Shown: positions 1 to 7,746 of the stretch, piece by piece | Layout of the letters: every line of letters starts with the position of its first letter | Position numbering within the stretch: the first letter of the stretch is position 1 | Assembly (NCBI RefSeq): GCF_002858765.1 | Contig: NZ_PJRP01000003.1 | Span: 501,606-565,605, forward strand | From: Cupriavidus pauculus | GTDB taxonomy: Bacteria; Pseudomonadota; Gammaproteobacteria; Burkholderiales; Burkholderiaceae | Length of the DNA stretch: 64,000 nt | Direction of reading: 5' to 3' | The notes under the pieces: generated by a model | What the model was told of the DNA's origin: nothing | The model's input: only the letters and a program-made list of their open reading frames with translations | Databases searched by the model: none | Position numbers and translations under genes: made by a program

Positions 1-247
1 ACGGGCTGAATTCAGCGTTCGCTGAAACTCTCTTGCGCCGGACCGCGCACGCCAAATGCCAGGATTAAGCTGCGATTCCCGTTTCAGGGCCGTCAGCCCG
101 ATGTTGCCTTGCGCAGCTGGGCTGCCCCAGCAGATGGGCATTCTGGCAGGTTGGGCAAGCGAAGGCCGACTGGCACCCCTGTCATAAGTTCAGTAATTCT
201 TTTTAATTGAGAATTTTCGTATTTTTCGGTTTGTCGCCGCAAAGGAT

Positions 248-275
248 TTGCAGCGTGGCCGACAGTGGTTATAAT
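248..275 (+). promoter_or_regulatory. Sigma-70 promoter of hns
   Basis: A consensus -10 TATAAT lies at 270-275, with TTGCAG at 248-253 as the -35 box and a 16 bp spacer. Transcription should start near 282, giving a leader of about 40 nt before the hns start codon. The rest of the first 321 bases holds no gene I can support. It is AT-rich from about 185 to 235, which is typical upstream of hns-like genes. Confidence 0.65.
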
Positions 276-321
276 GCTTTTCGTCAATTCACGGACCCAC
301 CCAGTAAATCGAGGGATACAA

Positions 322-633
322 ATGGCGACATATCAGGAAATCGTTCAGAAAATCAGCGAACTGCAACGGCAGGCCGAAGAGATCAAGGCGCGCGAGCAAG
401 CCACCGTGATCGCCGAAATTCGCGAGAAAATCGAACAGTTTGGCCTGACCGCCGAAGACCTCGGATTTGGAAGCAAGGGCGTGGCCGGCAAGAAGGCCAC
501 TACCGCGCGCAAGGTTCCGGTCCGTTATCGCGATAGCGCCGGGAATACCTGGACGGGTCGCGGCAAGCGTCCGGGCTGGCTGACGCAGGCATTGGCGAAT
601 GGCAAGGCGATGGAAGACTTCCTGATTCGCTAA
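322..633 (+). CDS. H-NS family nucleoid protein (HvrA/Bv3F type)
   Basis: A 103-residue H-NS-like protein that should bind AT-rich DNA, bridge it and silence horizontally acquired genes. Residues 1-45 are charged and helical, as expected for the oligomerisation domain (MATYQEIVQKISELQRQAEE). Residues 69-87 carry the C-terminal DNA-binding motif, with the YRDSAGNTWTGRGKRPGWL pattern typical of beta-proteobacterial members. A Lys/Ala-rich linker (about 50-65) joins them. I chose ATG 322 because GAGGGA sits 5 nt upstream; an upstream in-frame start at 265 would overlap the promoter. The gene stands alone and ends in a strong terminator. Assignment to the family is secure; which of several H-NS paralogues it is cannot be told. 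Confidence 0.93.
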   Translation: MATYQEIVQKISELQRQAEEIKAREQATVIAEIREKIEQFGLTAEDLGFGSKGVAGKKATTARKVPVRYRDSAGNTWTGRGKRPGWLTQALANGKAMEDFLIR

Positions 634-660
634 GCGGCGACGCCACGCACGCGAGCAAAA

Positions 661-690
661 GAAAAACCGGGCCTTGGCCCGGTTTTTTAT
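661..690. terminator. Bidirectional terminator between hns and galE
   Basis: A 9 bp GC-rich stem (AACCGGGCC/GGCCCGGTT) with a two-base loop is flanked by an A-run on the left and a T-run on the right. It can therefore end both the rightward hns transcript and the leftward galE transcript. Confidence 0.9.
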
Positions 691-703
691 TGGCGTATGC
701 CGG

Positions 704-1723
704 TCACGCGGCAAACCCCTGGGGATTCATCGACTGCCACCGCCAGGAATCCTCGCACATGCGGTCCAGGTCGTGGCGGGCACGCCAGCCCAGCAGTGCG
801 TGGGCCAGCGCCGGATCGGCATAGCACGACGCAATGTCGCCCGAGCGCCGCTCGACGATCTGATAAGGCACCGCGCGTCCGCTGGCACGTTCGTAGGCCT
901 TCACTACCTCCAGGACGCTGTAGCCACGGCCCGTGCCCAGGTTCACCGTCATCCCGCTTGGATGCTTGCGCAGGTAGTTCAGCGCGGCCACATGGCCGTC
1001 GGCCAGGTCGCTCACGTGGATGTAATCGCGCACCCCGGTGCCATCGACGGTCGGGTAATCGCCGCCGTAGACGCTCAGTTTTTCACGTCGGCCGCCGGCC
1101 ACCTGGGCCACGTACGGCATCAGGTTGTTCGGAATACCACCCGGATCCTCGCCAATCAGGCCGCTGTCATGCGCCCCAACCGGATTGAAATATCGCAAAA
1201 ATGCGATACGCCATTCCGGATCGGATTTTTCCAGATCGCGCAGGATCTGTTCGCCCATCAATTTTGTCTGGCCGTACGGATTGGTTGCCGACAGCGGGAA
1301 ATCCTCGAGAATCGGCACCGTATGGGGATTGCCATAGACGGTGGCCGACGAACTGAACACCAGTTGCCTGACGCCAGCAGCCTGCATTGCGCTACATAGC
1401 CTGATCATGCCTTCGAGGTTGTTGCCGTAATACTCCAGCGGCTTGCTGACCGATTCGCCCACCGCCTTGAGTGCCGCAAAATGAATCGCGCCGGCAATCT
1501 CGTGCTCGGCAAACAGGCGGTCCAGCAGCGCGCGATCCCGCACATCGCCTTCGACGAAATGCGGCGCGGTACCGGTAATGCGGGCCAGCCGGCTCACGAC
1601 CTCACGATTGCTGTTGCACAGATTATCGAGTCCGATCACTTGATAGCCCGCCTCATGCAACGCCACCCAGGTGTGCGAAGCGATATATCCGGTTGCGCCA
1701 GTCAGCAGTAAGGTTTCAGCCAT
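704..1723 (-). CDS. galE: UDP-glucose 4-epimerase
   Basis: A 339-residue SDR-extended enzyme, the usual GalE length. It interconverts UDP-glucose and UDP-galactose for the Leloir pathway and for surface polysaccharide precursors, and works as a cytoplasmic NAD-bound dimer. The N-terminal nucleotide-binding motif reads TGATGYIASHT (8-18). The catalytic region has SSSATVYG (124-131) and the Tyr-x3-Lys pair Y150/K154 (YGQTK). The start at 1723 is chosen because the Rossmann strand begins directly after it; the 29 in-frame residues upstream do not resemble GalE. The gene is monocistronic and convergent with hns. The second glycine of the usual TGGAGYIGSH motif is altered, which is tolerated in this family. 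Confidence 0.95.
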   Translation of the reverse strand: MAETLLLTGATGYIASHTWVALHEAGYQVIGLDNLCNSNREVVSRLARITGTAPHFVEGDVRDRALLDRLFAEHEIAGAIHFAALKAVGESVSKPLEYYGNNLEGMIRLCSAMQAAGVRQLVFSSSATVYGNPHTVPILEDFPLSATNPYGQTKLMGEQILRDLEKSDPEWRIAFLRYFNPVGAHDSGLIGEDPGGIPNNLMPYVAQVAGGRREKLSVYGGDYPTVDGTGVRDYIHVSDLADGHVAALNYLRKHPSGMTVNLGTGRGYSVLEVVKAYERASGRAVPYQIVERRSGDIASCYADPALAHALLGWRARHDLDRMCEDSWRWQSMNPQGFAA

Positions 1724-1860
1724 GGAAATAGTCAGGTCGGTAAGTGTTTCACGACGCGGTGCGAATCTCCTGTTGCAATTCGCAGACCACGATTCGCCGG
1801 TCGGGCCCACATCTTAACCGGCCCATATTACGGCCGCCTGCGCGGGCATTCAAACGAATG

Positions 1861-2925
1861 TCAGGATTCCCGCACAGGCCGCGCAGCCTGCGGCGTCATC
1901 AAGGGCAATCCGGCACGTGCCTGCCACGCCTCATAGGCCGCGTGCAGACGCCAGCCCGATTCGAGATCGCGCATGCCCAGCAACTGGGCGACGGCGGCCG
2001 GCGTCGTGCCGGCATCGAAATGCATCGCGCCACAGGTATTGCGCAGGGTCTGTGGCGACGCCCGCTCGCTGCGGCCGGCCAGCACGCCGGCTTCTTCGAG
2101 CAGGATCTCGATGCGGCGATAGATCGAAGCGGCGTGCATGGGGCGGCCGTTGGCCATCGCCGGGAATACCAGGTCGCCCAGCGACTCGGCGGCCCGACGC
2201 ACCGCCAGCCATCGGCGCAGCGGCGCATGGGCGAAGCCGAACAGCGGCACCATATAAGTACGCCCGTTGTCGGGGCGCACCATCCGGATGGCCATCGCAC
2301 CCTCGTCGATGCCGTCGATGGCATCCAGGCGCAACCCGCGCACTTCCGCCACCTTCAGCCCACCGCCCAGCAACACCGCTAGCAGGGCCACATCGCGGGC
2401 GCGCTTCCAGGCCGTAGGAGACATGTCGCCCCTGGCGTCCTTGCCCGGAAGGCTTTCCGGCGAAGGCGCCAGGATGCGCGCCACCAGCAGGTCGCGCTCG
2501 CCCGGCAGCAGGAAGGCGGTGGGATCGTTCTCGCCGTCGGCCAGATGTGCCTTCACTGCCTGGCTCGCCGGATTGTGCAGATTCTGTTGCAGTGTGGCCA
2601 GATGATGGAATATCCGCTCTATCAAGCGCGCGTATCGATAGCGGTGACGTTTGTGAAGATTCTGCGCATCGAGAAAGGCGCCAATCTGGGCAGCGGACCA
2701 TTTCAGCGGCGGCACGCCCTGTTCACCCGACCAGCGCAGGAGCTTGCCCCACATCGCGCGATACACGATGGCCGTGCCGGGGCGGAAGCCATGCCGTGCC
2801 AGCCAGCCGTCGAATGCGCGCTCCGGCTGTCGGTACCAGGCGGCCAGGTCGGCGTCGAACAGATCGTCGGACACCGGCGGCGCGCCATCGGCCGAGCCGG
2901 CATCGATCGCGGGGTGAGTCACCAC
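1861..2925 (-). CDS. Tyrosine-recombinase-like protein, active site degenerate
   Basis: About 354 residues with the two-domain layout of phage integrase/XerC proteins: a helical core-binding domain (roughly residues 35-130) and a C-terminal catalytic fold (about 165-345). The catalytic positions are mostly lost. The first Arg box reads GGLKVAEVRGL (Lys for Arg), the HxxR box reads SPQTLRNT (Gln for His, Arg kept), and the LLGH box reads LLGM. The C-terminal Tyr is not at its usual spacing; the nearest is in HAAYEAW. It may bind DNA without recombining it, or be a decaying gene. No phage genes or att-like repeats flank it. GTG 2925 is preferred because AGGAG precedes it by 5 nt; an in-frame ATG lies at 2946. 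Confidence 0.75.
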   Translation of the reverse strand: MVTHPAIDAGSADGAPPVSDDLFDADLAAWYRQPERAFDGWLARHGFRPGTAIVYRAMWGKLLRWSGEQGVPPLKWSAAQIGAFLDAQNLHKRHRYRYARLIERIFHHLATLQQNLHNPASQAVKAHLADGENDPTAFLLPGERDLLVARILAPSPESLPGKDARGDMSPTAWKRARDVALLAVLLGGGLKVAEVRGLRLDAIDGIDEGAMAIRMVRPDNGRTYMVPLFGFAHAPLRRWLAVRRAAESLGDLVFPAMANGRPMHAASIYRRIEILLEEAGVLAGRSERASPQTLRNTCGAMHFDAGTTPAAVAQLLGMRDLESGWRLHAAYEAWQARAGLPLMTPQAARPVRES

Positions 2926-3010
2926 TTCATCTCCTGCATGGCGCATAAGGCAATGCGCCCATTGTAGACAATGCGCCACTGGCCGCTGCGGCGGTGCCGC
3001 AAATTGTCGT

Positions 3011-3074
3011 TGCAACCGGTTGCAGTGCGCCCCGCGAACGTGATACCTTGCGATTCATCATGCAACTGGTTGCA
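3011..3074 (+). promoter_or_regulatory. Promoter with twin LacI-family-type operators
   Basis: Two near-identical 14 bp palindromes, TGCAACCGGTTGCA (3011-3024) and TGCAACTGGTTGCA (3061-3074), lie 50 bp apart centre to centre. The first fits the LacI/GalR-type consensus TGNAANCGNTTNCA exactly. Between them, TTGCAG (3020-3025) and ATACCT (3043-3048) form a plausible -35/-10 pair with 17 bp spacing. One operator therefore overlaps the -35 box and the other sits just past the start site. Both precede the nitronate monooxygenase gene. No LacI-family gene lies in this window. Confidence 0.6.
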
Positions 3075-3149
3075 TATATCGCGGGATCGCCTCCCGGCAT
3101 CGATTGCATGTGCCCCACCGATTTGCTGCGTTCATCCGAAGGAACCGTC

Positions 3150-4139
3150 ATGGCCATTCCCGCCCTGCTGCAAAACCTGTCGCTGCCGGCCGTCTGCTCG
3201 CCGCTGTTCATCATTTCCAATCCCGATCTGGTCATCGCGCAATGCAAGGCCGGCGTCGTAGGATCGTTCCCGGCGCTCAACGCGCGCCCGGCAGAGAAGC
3301 TGGAGGAATGGCTCGACCGCATCACGACCGAACTGGCCGAGCACGATGCCAAGCACCCCGACCGCCCGTCCGCGCCGTTCGCGGTCAACCAGATCGTGCA
3401 CAAGTCCAATGACCGGCTCGAACACGACCTGGAGATGTGCGTGCGCTACAAGGTGCCCATCGTCATTACGTCGCTGGGCGCTCGCGTGGAGGTCAACGAG
3501 GCCGTGCATTCGTATGGCGGCATCGTCCTGCATGACGTGATCAACAATACCTTTGCCCGCAAGGCGATCGACAAGGGCGCCGACGGCCTGATCGCCGTGG
3601 CGGCCGGTGCGGGCGGCCATGCCGGCACGCTGTCGCCGTTCGCGCTGCTGCACGAGATCCGCGAATGGTTCGACGGCCCGCTGCTGCTGTCCGGCGCCAT
3701 CGCCAGCGGCGACGCCGTGCTGGCCGCCCAGGCCGCCGGTGCCGACCTGGCCTATATCGGCTCGGCCTTCATTGCCACGCTGGAAGCCAATGCCCAGGAC
3801 GCCTACAAGCAGATGATCGTCGACAGCACCGCCGACGACATCATCTATTCCAACCTGTTCACGGGCGTACACGGCAATTACCTGCGGGACAGCATCGTGC
3901 GCTCGGGCCTGGACCCCGAGGCGCTGCCGACGTCGGACGCCACGGCCATGAACTTCGGTTCGACCCGCGTCAAGCCATGGAAGGACATCTGGGGCGCCGG
4001 CCAGGGCGTGGGCGCCATCAAGCGCGTGGTGCCGGCTGCCGAACTGGTGCGCCGTTTCGTGGAAGAGTACGCGCTGGCACGCCGCCGCCTGGGCCTGGCC
4101 CCGGCCGAAGCTGCCGCGCATGCGGCCAGCGTCGCCTGA
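3150..4139 (+). CDS. Nitronate monooxygenase (2-nitropropane dioxygenase family)
   Basis: A 329-residue FMN-dependent TIM-barrel enzyme expected to oxidise alkyl nitronates such as propionate-3-nitronate. The N-terminus (LPAVCSPLFIISNPDLV) matches the family opening. The middle has the glycine-rich GAGGHAGTLSPF segment, whose His is the family's catalytic base and which contacts FMN phosphate, followed by LLSGAIASGDAVLAA and the YIGSAFIAT strand. ATG 3150 has GAAGGAA 6 nt upstream; longer in-frame starts would run through the operators. It is transcribed alone, behind a promoter with two LacI-type sites, so a carbohydrate- or purine-sensing type of regulator is possible. The family is clear; the physiological nitronate is not. 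Confidence 0.88.
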   Translation: MAIPALLQNLSLPAVCSPLFIISNPDLVIAQCKAGVVGSFPALNARPAEKLEEWLDRITTELAEHDAKHPDRPSAPFAVNQIVHKSNDRLEHDLEMCVRYKVPIVITSLGARVEVNEAVHSYGGIVLHDVINNTFARKAIDKGADGLIAVAAGAGGHAGTLSPFALLHEIREWFDGPLLLSGAIASGDAVLAAQAAGADLAYIGSAFIATLEANAQDAYKQMIVDSTADDIIYSNLFTGVHGNYLRDSIVRSGLDPEALPTSDATAMNFGSTRVKPWKDIWGAGQGVGAIKRVVPAAELVRRFVEEYALARRRLGLAPAEAAAHAASVA

Positions 4140-4180
4140 TTGGCGTTTTTCTGATGTATTTCTGAAGTTTCCTGAGGTGT

Positions 4181-4217
4181 CCCTTTCCCGCCCGGTGTAG
4201 GCACTGGCGGGAAAGGG
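4181..4217. terminator. Long perfect hairpin between convergent genes
   Basis: A perfect 12 bp stem (CCCTTTCCCGCC paired with GGCGGGAAAGGG) with a 13-base loop sits between the nitronate monooxygenase and padR 3' ends. Neither side has a clear T-run, so it may work as a transcript-end stabiliser or a factor-assisted terminator for both genes. Confidence 0.5.
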
Positions 4218-4240
4218 CATCGGCAGCAGGGGATCTGCCG

Positions 4241-4831
4241 TCAGCCTTCGCTGGGTTTTTCCAGCAACGGCATCAAGTCCCGTCCCCATTTCACCCAGTC
4301 CTCCTGGAACCGGATGCCTCGCCGCAGCAGCGCATACTGGATTTGCTGGCGCCGATCGAGCGTGCCGCCGAAATCCTTGCGTTCGATATCGCGGTAGAGC
4401 GCCAGGCGATCCTCGTGCAGGGCGATCAGCCGCTGCATTTCCTCGTCCAGCCCAAGCGGCCCGATTGCAGCATCTGCACGTAGCTTGACCAGAATTTCCT
4501 CACGCTGGTCCAGCCCCGCGCCGGGCGACAGCACCCACCGCACCAGCTCGTCACGGCCGGCCGGCAGCACGTAGTACACCTTCTTTCGATTCTTTTTCTC
4601 CGCCGGCACGCCGTCGGGCGTGCTTGCCGGACTGGCCAGGCTCGCCTGTTCCTTGCCACCGTCCTCGGCCGCAATCCAGCCCATTTCGGCCATCCGCCCC
4701 AGTTCGCGGTAGATCTGCTGGTGCGTGGCGTGCCAGAAATAGCCGATGGACTTGTCGAAACGGCGCGCCAGGTCGTAGCCCGACGATGGCTTTTCGATCA
4801 GGGAAATCAGGAGCGCGTGCTGGGTGGACAT
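4241..4831 (-). CDS. PadR family transcriptional regulator
   Basis: A 196-residue regulator with the PadR winged helix at residues 1-75 (MSTQHALLISLIEKPSSGYDL, then HATHQQIYRELGRMAEMGWI) and the helical C-terminal dimerisation domain typical of the longer PadR subfamily (about 95-190). A charged linker (GKEQASL to KKNRKKVYYVL) separates recognition helix and wing. PadR proteins usually repress genes for phenolic-acid detoxification or multidrug export, with the ligand bound at the dimer interface. The gene is convergent with the nitronate monooxygenase. A sigma-54 promoter starts 26 bp beyond its start codon on the other strand. Target unknown. Confidence 0.9.
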   Translation of the reverse strand: MSTQHALLISLIEKPSSGYDLARRFDKSIGYFWHATHQQIYRELGRMAEMGWIAAEDGGKEQASLASPASTPDGVPAEKKNRKKVYYVLPAGRDELVRWVLSPGAGLDQREEILVKLRADAAIGPLGLDEEMQRLIALHEDRLALYRDIERKDFGGTLDRRQQIQYALLRRGIRFQEDWVKWGRDLMPLLEKPSEG

Positions 4832-4856
4832 TCGCCTTGGAGATGGTGGCCCGGGT

Positions 4857-4872
4857 TGGCACGAACGTTGCA
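4857..4872 (+). promoter_or_regulatory. Consensus sigma-54 (-24/-12) promoter
   Basis: TGGCAC-N5-TTGCA at 4857-4872 is a perfect match to the sigma-54 consensus and points rightwards, with a start site expected near 4884. The first gene downstream is the 71-residue protein at 5174, so the leader would be about 290 nt. I see no other gene in the 342-base interval 4832-5173, but the long leader could hold a small RNA or small ORF. Its lower part (5010-5060) is AT-rich. Confidence 0.7.
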
Positions 4873-5173
4873 GCCTTGAGCCGGGAATGTTCAGGGTGGC
4901 GCTATGGTAGCGCGCAAGTCAGGGCGCGTCATGCCGTTAACCCTTGCAACGCCTGTTCGGCAGATCGCTACGCGGGTACACCATCCGGATATCGACGGGG
5001 CCGAAGGAATCCTAAATATGACAATTCAGGCAATTATCCTGAAACTGATGTAAAAAAATCGAAATGGCTTTTCGCGACCGCCTGCAATACATTCCAGACA
5101 TTGCCACCCGCATGCGCGCGCATTTTCCTTGCCGGCCCAACGTTCAGCGCCATGCGTCTCCTGGGAGTCGTCG

Positions 5174-5389
5174 ATGAACGCAAGACCGGAAATTACCGAA
5201 GGCACGGCGGCTGGAGAGACCTCGGCGTCCATCAGCGCCGCACGCGCACGTGCCGGCACGGCCCCGATCTACTACCGGCTGCCCGATACCCCGGACGGCC
5301 ACCATATCAAGGAATACGCCAGCGGCCTGCGGCAGCTGGTGCGCTTCGTCGGTGTCGAGGAACAGGTCGTCAAATACAGCCTGACCTGA
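5174..5389 (+). CDS. Small hypothetical protein, sigma-54-linked
   Basis: A 71-residue protein I do not recognise. It starts at ATG 5174. The first half is Ala/Thr/Ser-rich and probably disordered; the second half (YYRLPDTPDGHHIKEYASGL, then RQLVRFVGVEEQVVKYSLT) looks folded, with a beta-rich pattern. There is no signal peptide or cysteine motif. It is isolated: padR diverges on the left and the convergent Bug gene follows on the right. The only promoter element I can find is the sigma-54 site near 4860, so it may belong to a nitrogen- or surface-related regulon. Codon use agrees with its neighbours, which supports a real gene. Confidence 0.6.
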   Translation: MNARPEITEGTAAGETSASISAARARAGTAPIYYRLPDTPDGHHIKEYASGLRQLVRFVGVEEQVVKYSLT

Positions 5390-5540
5390 TCGCCCTGCGG
5401 GCTGCCGGGCCATGCCCGGTGGCGCGCCGAAGCTGCTGCTTGTCTCCTCCTGTCCTGCACGGACCTGGGATTTGCGCCCGCGACAACCTCGCGGGCTTTT
5501 TCTTTGGTGCGGAGTTTGGCGCCGGTTCTGGCGCGAGACA

Positions 5541-5579
5541 ATAAAAAACCGGCCGCCGGGCAGGCGCCCGTGGCCGGTT
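5541..5579 (-). terminator. Terminator of the SDR-Bug operon
   Basis: Read on the minus strand, the stem AACCGGCC/GGCCGGTT closes a GC-rich inner hairpin and is followed directly by a T-run (the A-run at 5543-5548). It lies 46 bp past the Bug gene stop codon. Its plus-strand face could also stop the small gene ending at 5389. Confidence 0.85.
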
Positions 5580-5624
5580 CGAGTACTGCGAAACTGCGGT
5601 ACTGCTTTTTTACAGCGCTGGCGA

Positions 5625-6629
5625 TCAGTCCACCGTTGCGCCCGAAGCCTTCACCACCTTGGCCCACTTGGCGGTTTCGGACTTCATGAAAGCGGCCAGT
5701 TGGGCCGGCTTTTCCGGGTTCGGCTCGGCGCCTTGCTCGGCCATCTGCTTCTTCACTTCCGGCATGGCCAGGATCTTGACCACTTCGGCGTTCAGGCGAT
5801 CGACGATCGGCTGCGGCGTGCCGCCGGTAGCGTACAGGGCGAACCACGACGTGGCTTCATAGCCCGGCACACCGGCTTCGGCCACGGTCGGCACGTCCGG
5901 CAGGGCCGGCGAGCGCTTGCCCGAGGTCACGGCGATGGCGCGCAGCTTGCCAGCCTTCACGTGCGGGTACGACGACGGCATGTTGTCGAACATCAGGCCG
6001 ATCTGGTTGCCCAGCAGGTCGTTCACGGCCGGGGCGCTGCCCTTGTACGGAATGTGCTGGATATGCAGGCCCGTCATCGAATTGAACAGCTCGCCCGACA
6101 GGTGCATCGACGAACCGCTACCCGACGAACCGTACGACAGCTTGTCCGGGTTGGCCTTCACGTAGGCGATCAGTTCCTTGATGTTGTGGACCGGTACCTT
6201 CGGGTTCACCACGACGATGTTCGGCACCATGGCCACGCGCGTGATCGGCGCGAAATCCTTGACCGGGTCGTACGGCAGCTTCGAGTACAGCGACTGGTTG
6301 ATCGCGTGCGTGCCGATCGTGCCCATGAACAGCGTGTAGCCGTCGCCCGGTGCCTTGGCGGCCAGCGACGCGCCGATGTTGCCGCCCGCGCCCGGACGGT
6401 TGTCCACCACCACCGGCTGACCCAGCGCCTTGCCCAGTTGCAGGCTGACGATACGGGCCAGGATGTCGGTGGTGCCACCTGCCGAGAACGGCACGATCAT
6501 CGTGATCGGCTTGGTCGGGTAGTTGCCCTGCGCCTGAGCGCCGGTCATGACGGCAAAGCCAGCGGCCATTGCCACGCCAGCGGCCAGCAGGCGTCTGCGC
6601 GCCTTCGAGGTTTGATTGGTGATGCTCAT
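5625..6629 (-). CDS. Bug-family (TctC-like) periplasmic solute-binding protein
   Basis: A 334-residue extracytoplasmic binding protein of the tripartite tricarboxylate transporter/Bug family, which is greatly expanded in Bordetella and Cupriavidus. Residues 10-34 form a signal peptide with an Arg-rich n-region (KARRRLLAAGVAMAAGF) and an AQA cleavage site. The mature chain opens with YPTKPITMIVPFSAGGTTD and carries the Bug hallmarks DNRPGAGGNIG and the late PDVPTVAEAG segment. ATG 6629 has GGAG 7 nt upstream. It lies 109 bp downstream of an SDR gene on the same strand. No TctAB membrane genes are nearby, so it probably works with a distant permease or as a sensor. Ligand unknown, probably a carboxylate. 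Confidence 0.92.
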   Translation of the reverse strand: MSITNQTSKARRRLLAAGVAMAAGFAVMTGAQAQGNYPTKPITMIVPFSAGGTTDILARIVSLQLGKALGQPVVVDNRPGAGGNIGASLAAKAPGDGYTLFMGTIGTHAINQSLYSKLPYDPVKDFAPITRVAMVPNIVVVNPKVPVHNIKELIAYVKANPDKLSYGSSGSGSSMHLSGELFNSMTGLHIQHIPYKGSAPAVNDLLGNQIGLMFDNMPSSYPHVKAGKLRAIAVTSGKRSPALPDVPTVAEAGVPGYEATSWFALYATGGTPQPIVDRLNAEVVKILAMPEVKKQMAEQGAEPNPEKPAQLAAFMKSETAKWAKVVKASGATVD

Positions 6630-6738
6630 CTTGTGCTCCAGGATATCCATGCACGTCAGCGGGCAAACCTTGTGAGCGCCACTGACGCCAATGCTTTGAA
6701 TCGCTATTCCACCCCGTGCCTCGGGGCGGGCAACTTTC

Positions 6739-7470
6739 TTATACGGGTGCCACACCCAGTGTAGTTCCGCCGCAGACGTACAGCACTTGTCCCGTCACGA
6801 AACCGTTCTCGGGTGCGAGGAAGAACAGCGAGGCACGCGCCACGTCTTCTGGCGTTCCCATTCTCTTCACGGCGATGCTTGCCAGGATGCGCCGTGTCTG
6901 TTCGCTGCCCTCCGGATTGCTCTTTCGGAACAGCTCGGTGGCGATGGGACCCGGTGCCACGGCGTTGACGGTGATGCCGTCGCCGCCCAGCTCCATCGCC
7001 AGCGTTCGGGTCATGCCAACCAGCCCCGCCTTGGCCGCGGAATACACCACGCGCTCGGGCTTGCCCAGCGCCGCGCGCGAGGCCATGTTGACGATGCGGC
7101 CAAAGCCGGCCGCGCGCATGGCGGGCAGGCAGGCCTGGGTCAGCAGCATCGTGGCCTGCAGCGTCAGGCCCACGACGTAATCGAGATCAGCGGCGGTGGC
7201 CGTGTCGGCCGTGCCGGGACGCGTGGCGCCGGCGTTGTTGACCAGCCGGGTCACCGCAAACTGTGAGGTCACCTGCGCCGCCACCGCGCGCGTGGCGTCG
7301 GCATTGGTCAGGTCGGCCTGGAAAAAGGTCAGGTTCGGATGCGACCACGTCGGTTCTGCATAGTCGACATTGATCACACGGGTCACGCCATCGGCGAGCA
7401 GCATTTCGGCAATCGCACGACCAATGCCGGAACTGGCGCCGGTAACAAGCGTGGCAACGGGAAGGGACAT
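6739..7470 (-). CDS. SDR family oxidoreductase
   Basis: A 243-residue classical short-chain dehydrogenase/reductase. The cofactor motif TGASSGIG is at 10-17, NNAG at 78-81, and the catalytic Ser131, Tyr143 and Lys147 (YSAAK) are all present. The acidic residue after strand two (NVDYAE) suggests NAD(H) preference. ATG 7470 is favoured because CGGAG lies 7 nt upstream; an in-frame ATG at 7491 lacks such a site. The Bug gene follows 109 bp downstream, so a shared transcript is likely, coupling uptake of a hydroxy- or oxo-acid to its first oxidation. The substrate cannot be read from the sequence. Confidence 0.88.
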   Translation of the reverse strand: MSLPVATLVTGASSGIGRAIAEMLLADGVTRVINVDYAEPTWSHPNLTFFQADLTNADATRAVAAQVTSQFAVTRLVNNAGATRPGTADTATAADLDYVVGLTLQATMLLTQACLPAMRAAGFGRIVNMASRAALGKPERVVYSAAKAGLVGMTRTLAMELGGDGITVNAVAPGPIATELFRKSNPEGSEQTRRILASIAVKRMGTPEDVARASLFFLAPENGFVTGQVLYVCGGTTLGVAPV

Positions 7471-7746
7471 CTCAAAACTCCGCACCGGCATACAAAACCG
7501 GGTCAGTCAGAAAAAAGATGCGGCTAGACCGGCGAGCCCGTCGGCCTGGCCGCAATGCTCTACCTCGTTGGGGAAGAGACACCACTGAAACTTCCCACCT
7601 GAATTAACGGCAGGAAACAAGGGAAATTAAGCGTTCGATGAATTGGGAATCTGCTGCCTGCCGCCTTCTGTTTGCTCCCCTCTCCCATTGCATGCGAGAG
7701 GGGGCCGCATATTTCAGACAACGAACAAGCTCAAACCCCTAAACCC

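Noticed and set aside
93..287. A 64-codon minus-strand frame upstream of hns
   Set aside because: It overlaps the hns promoter, lacks a ribosome site and shows no family resemblance.
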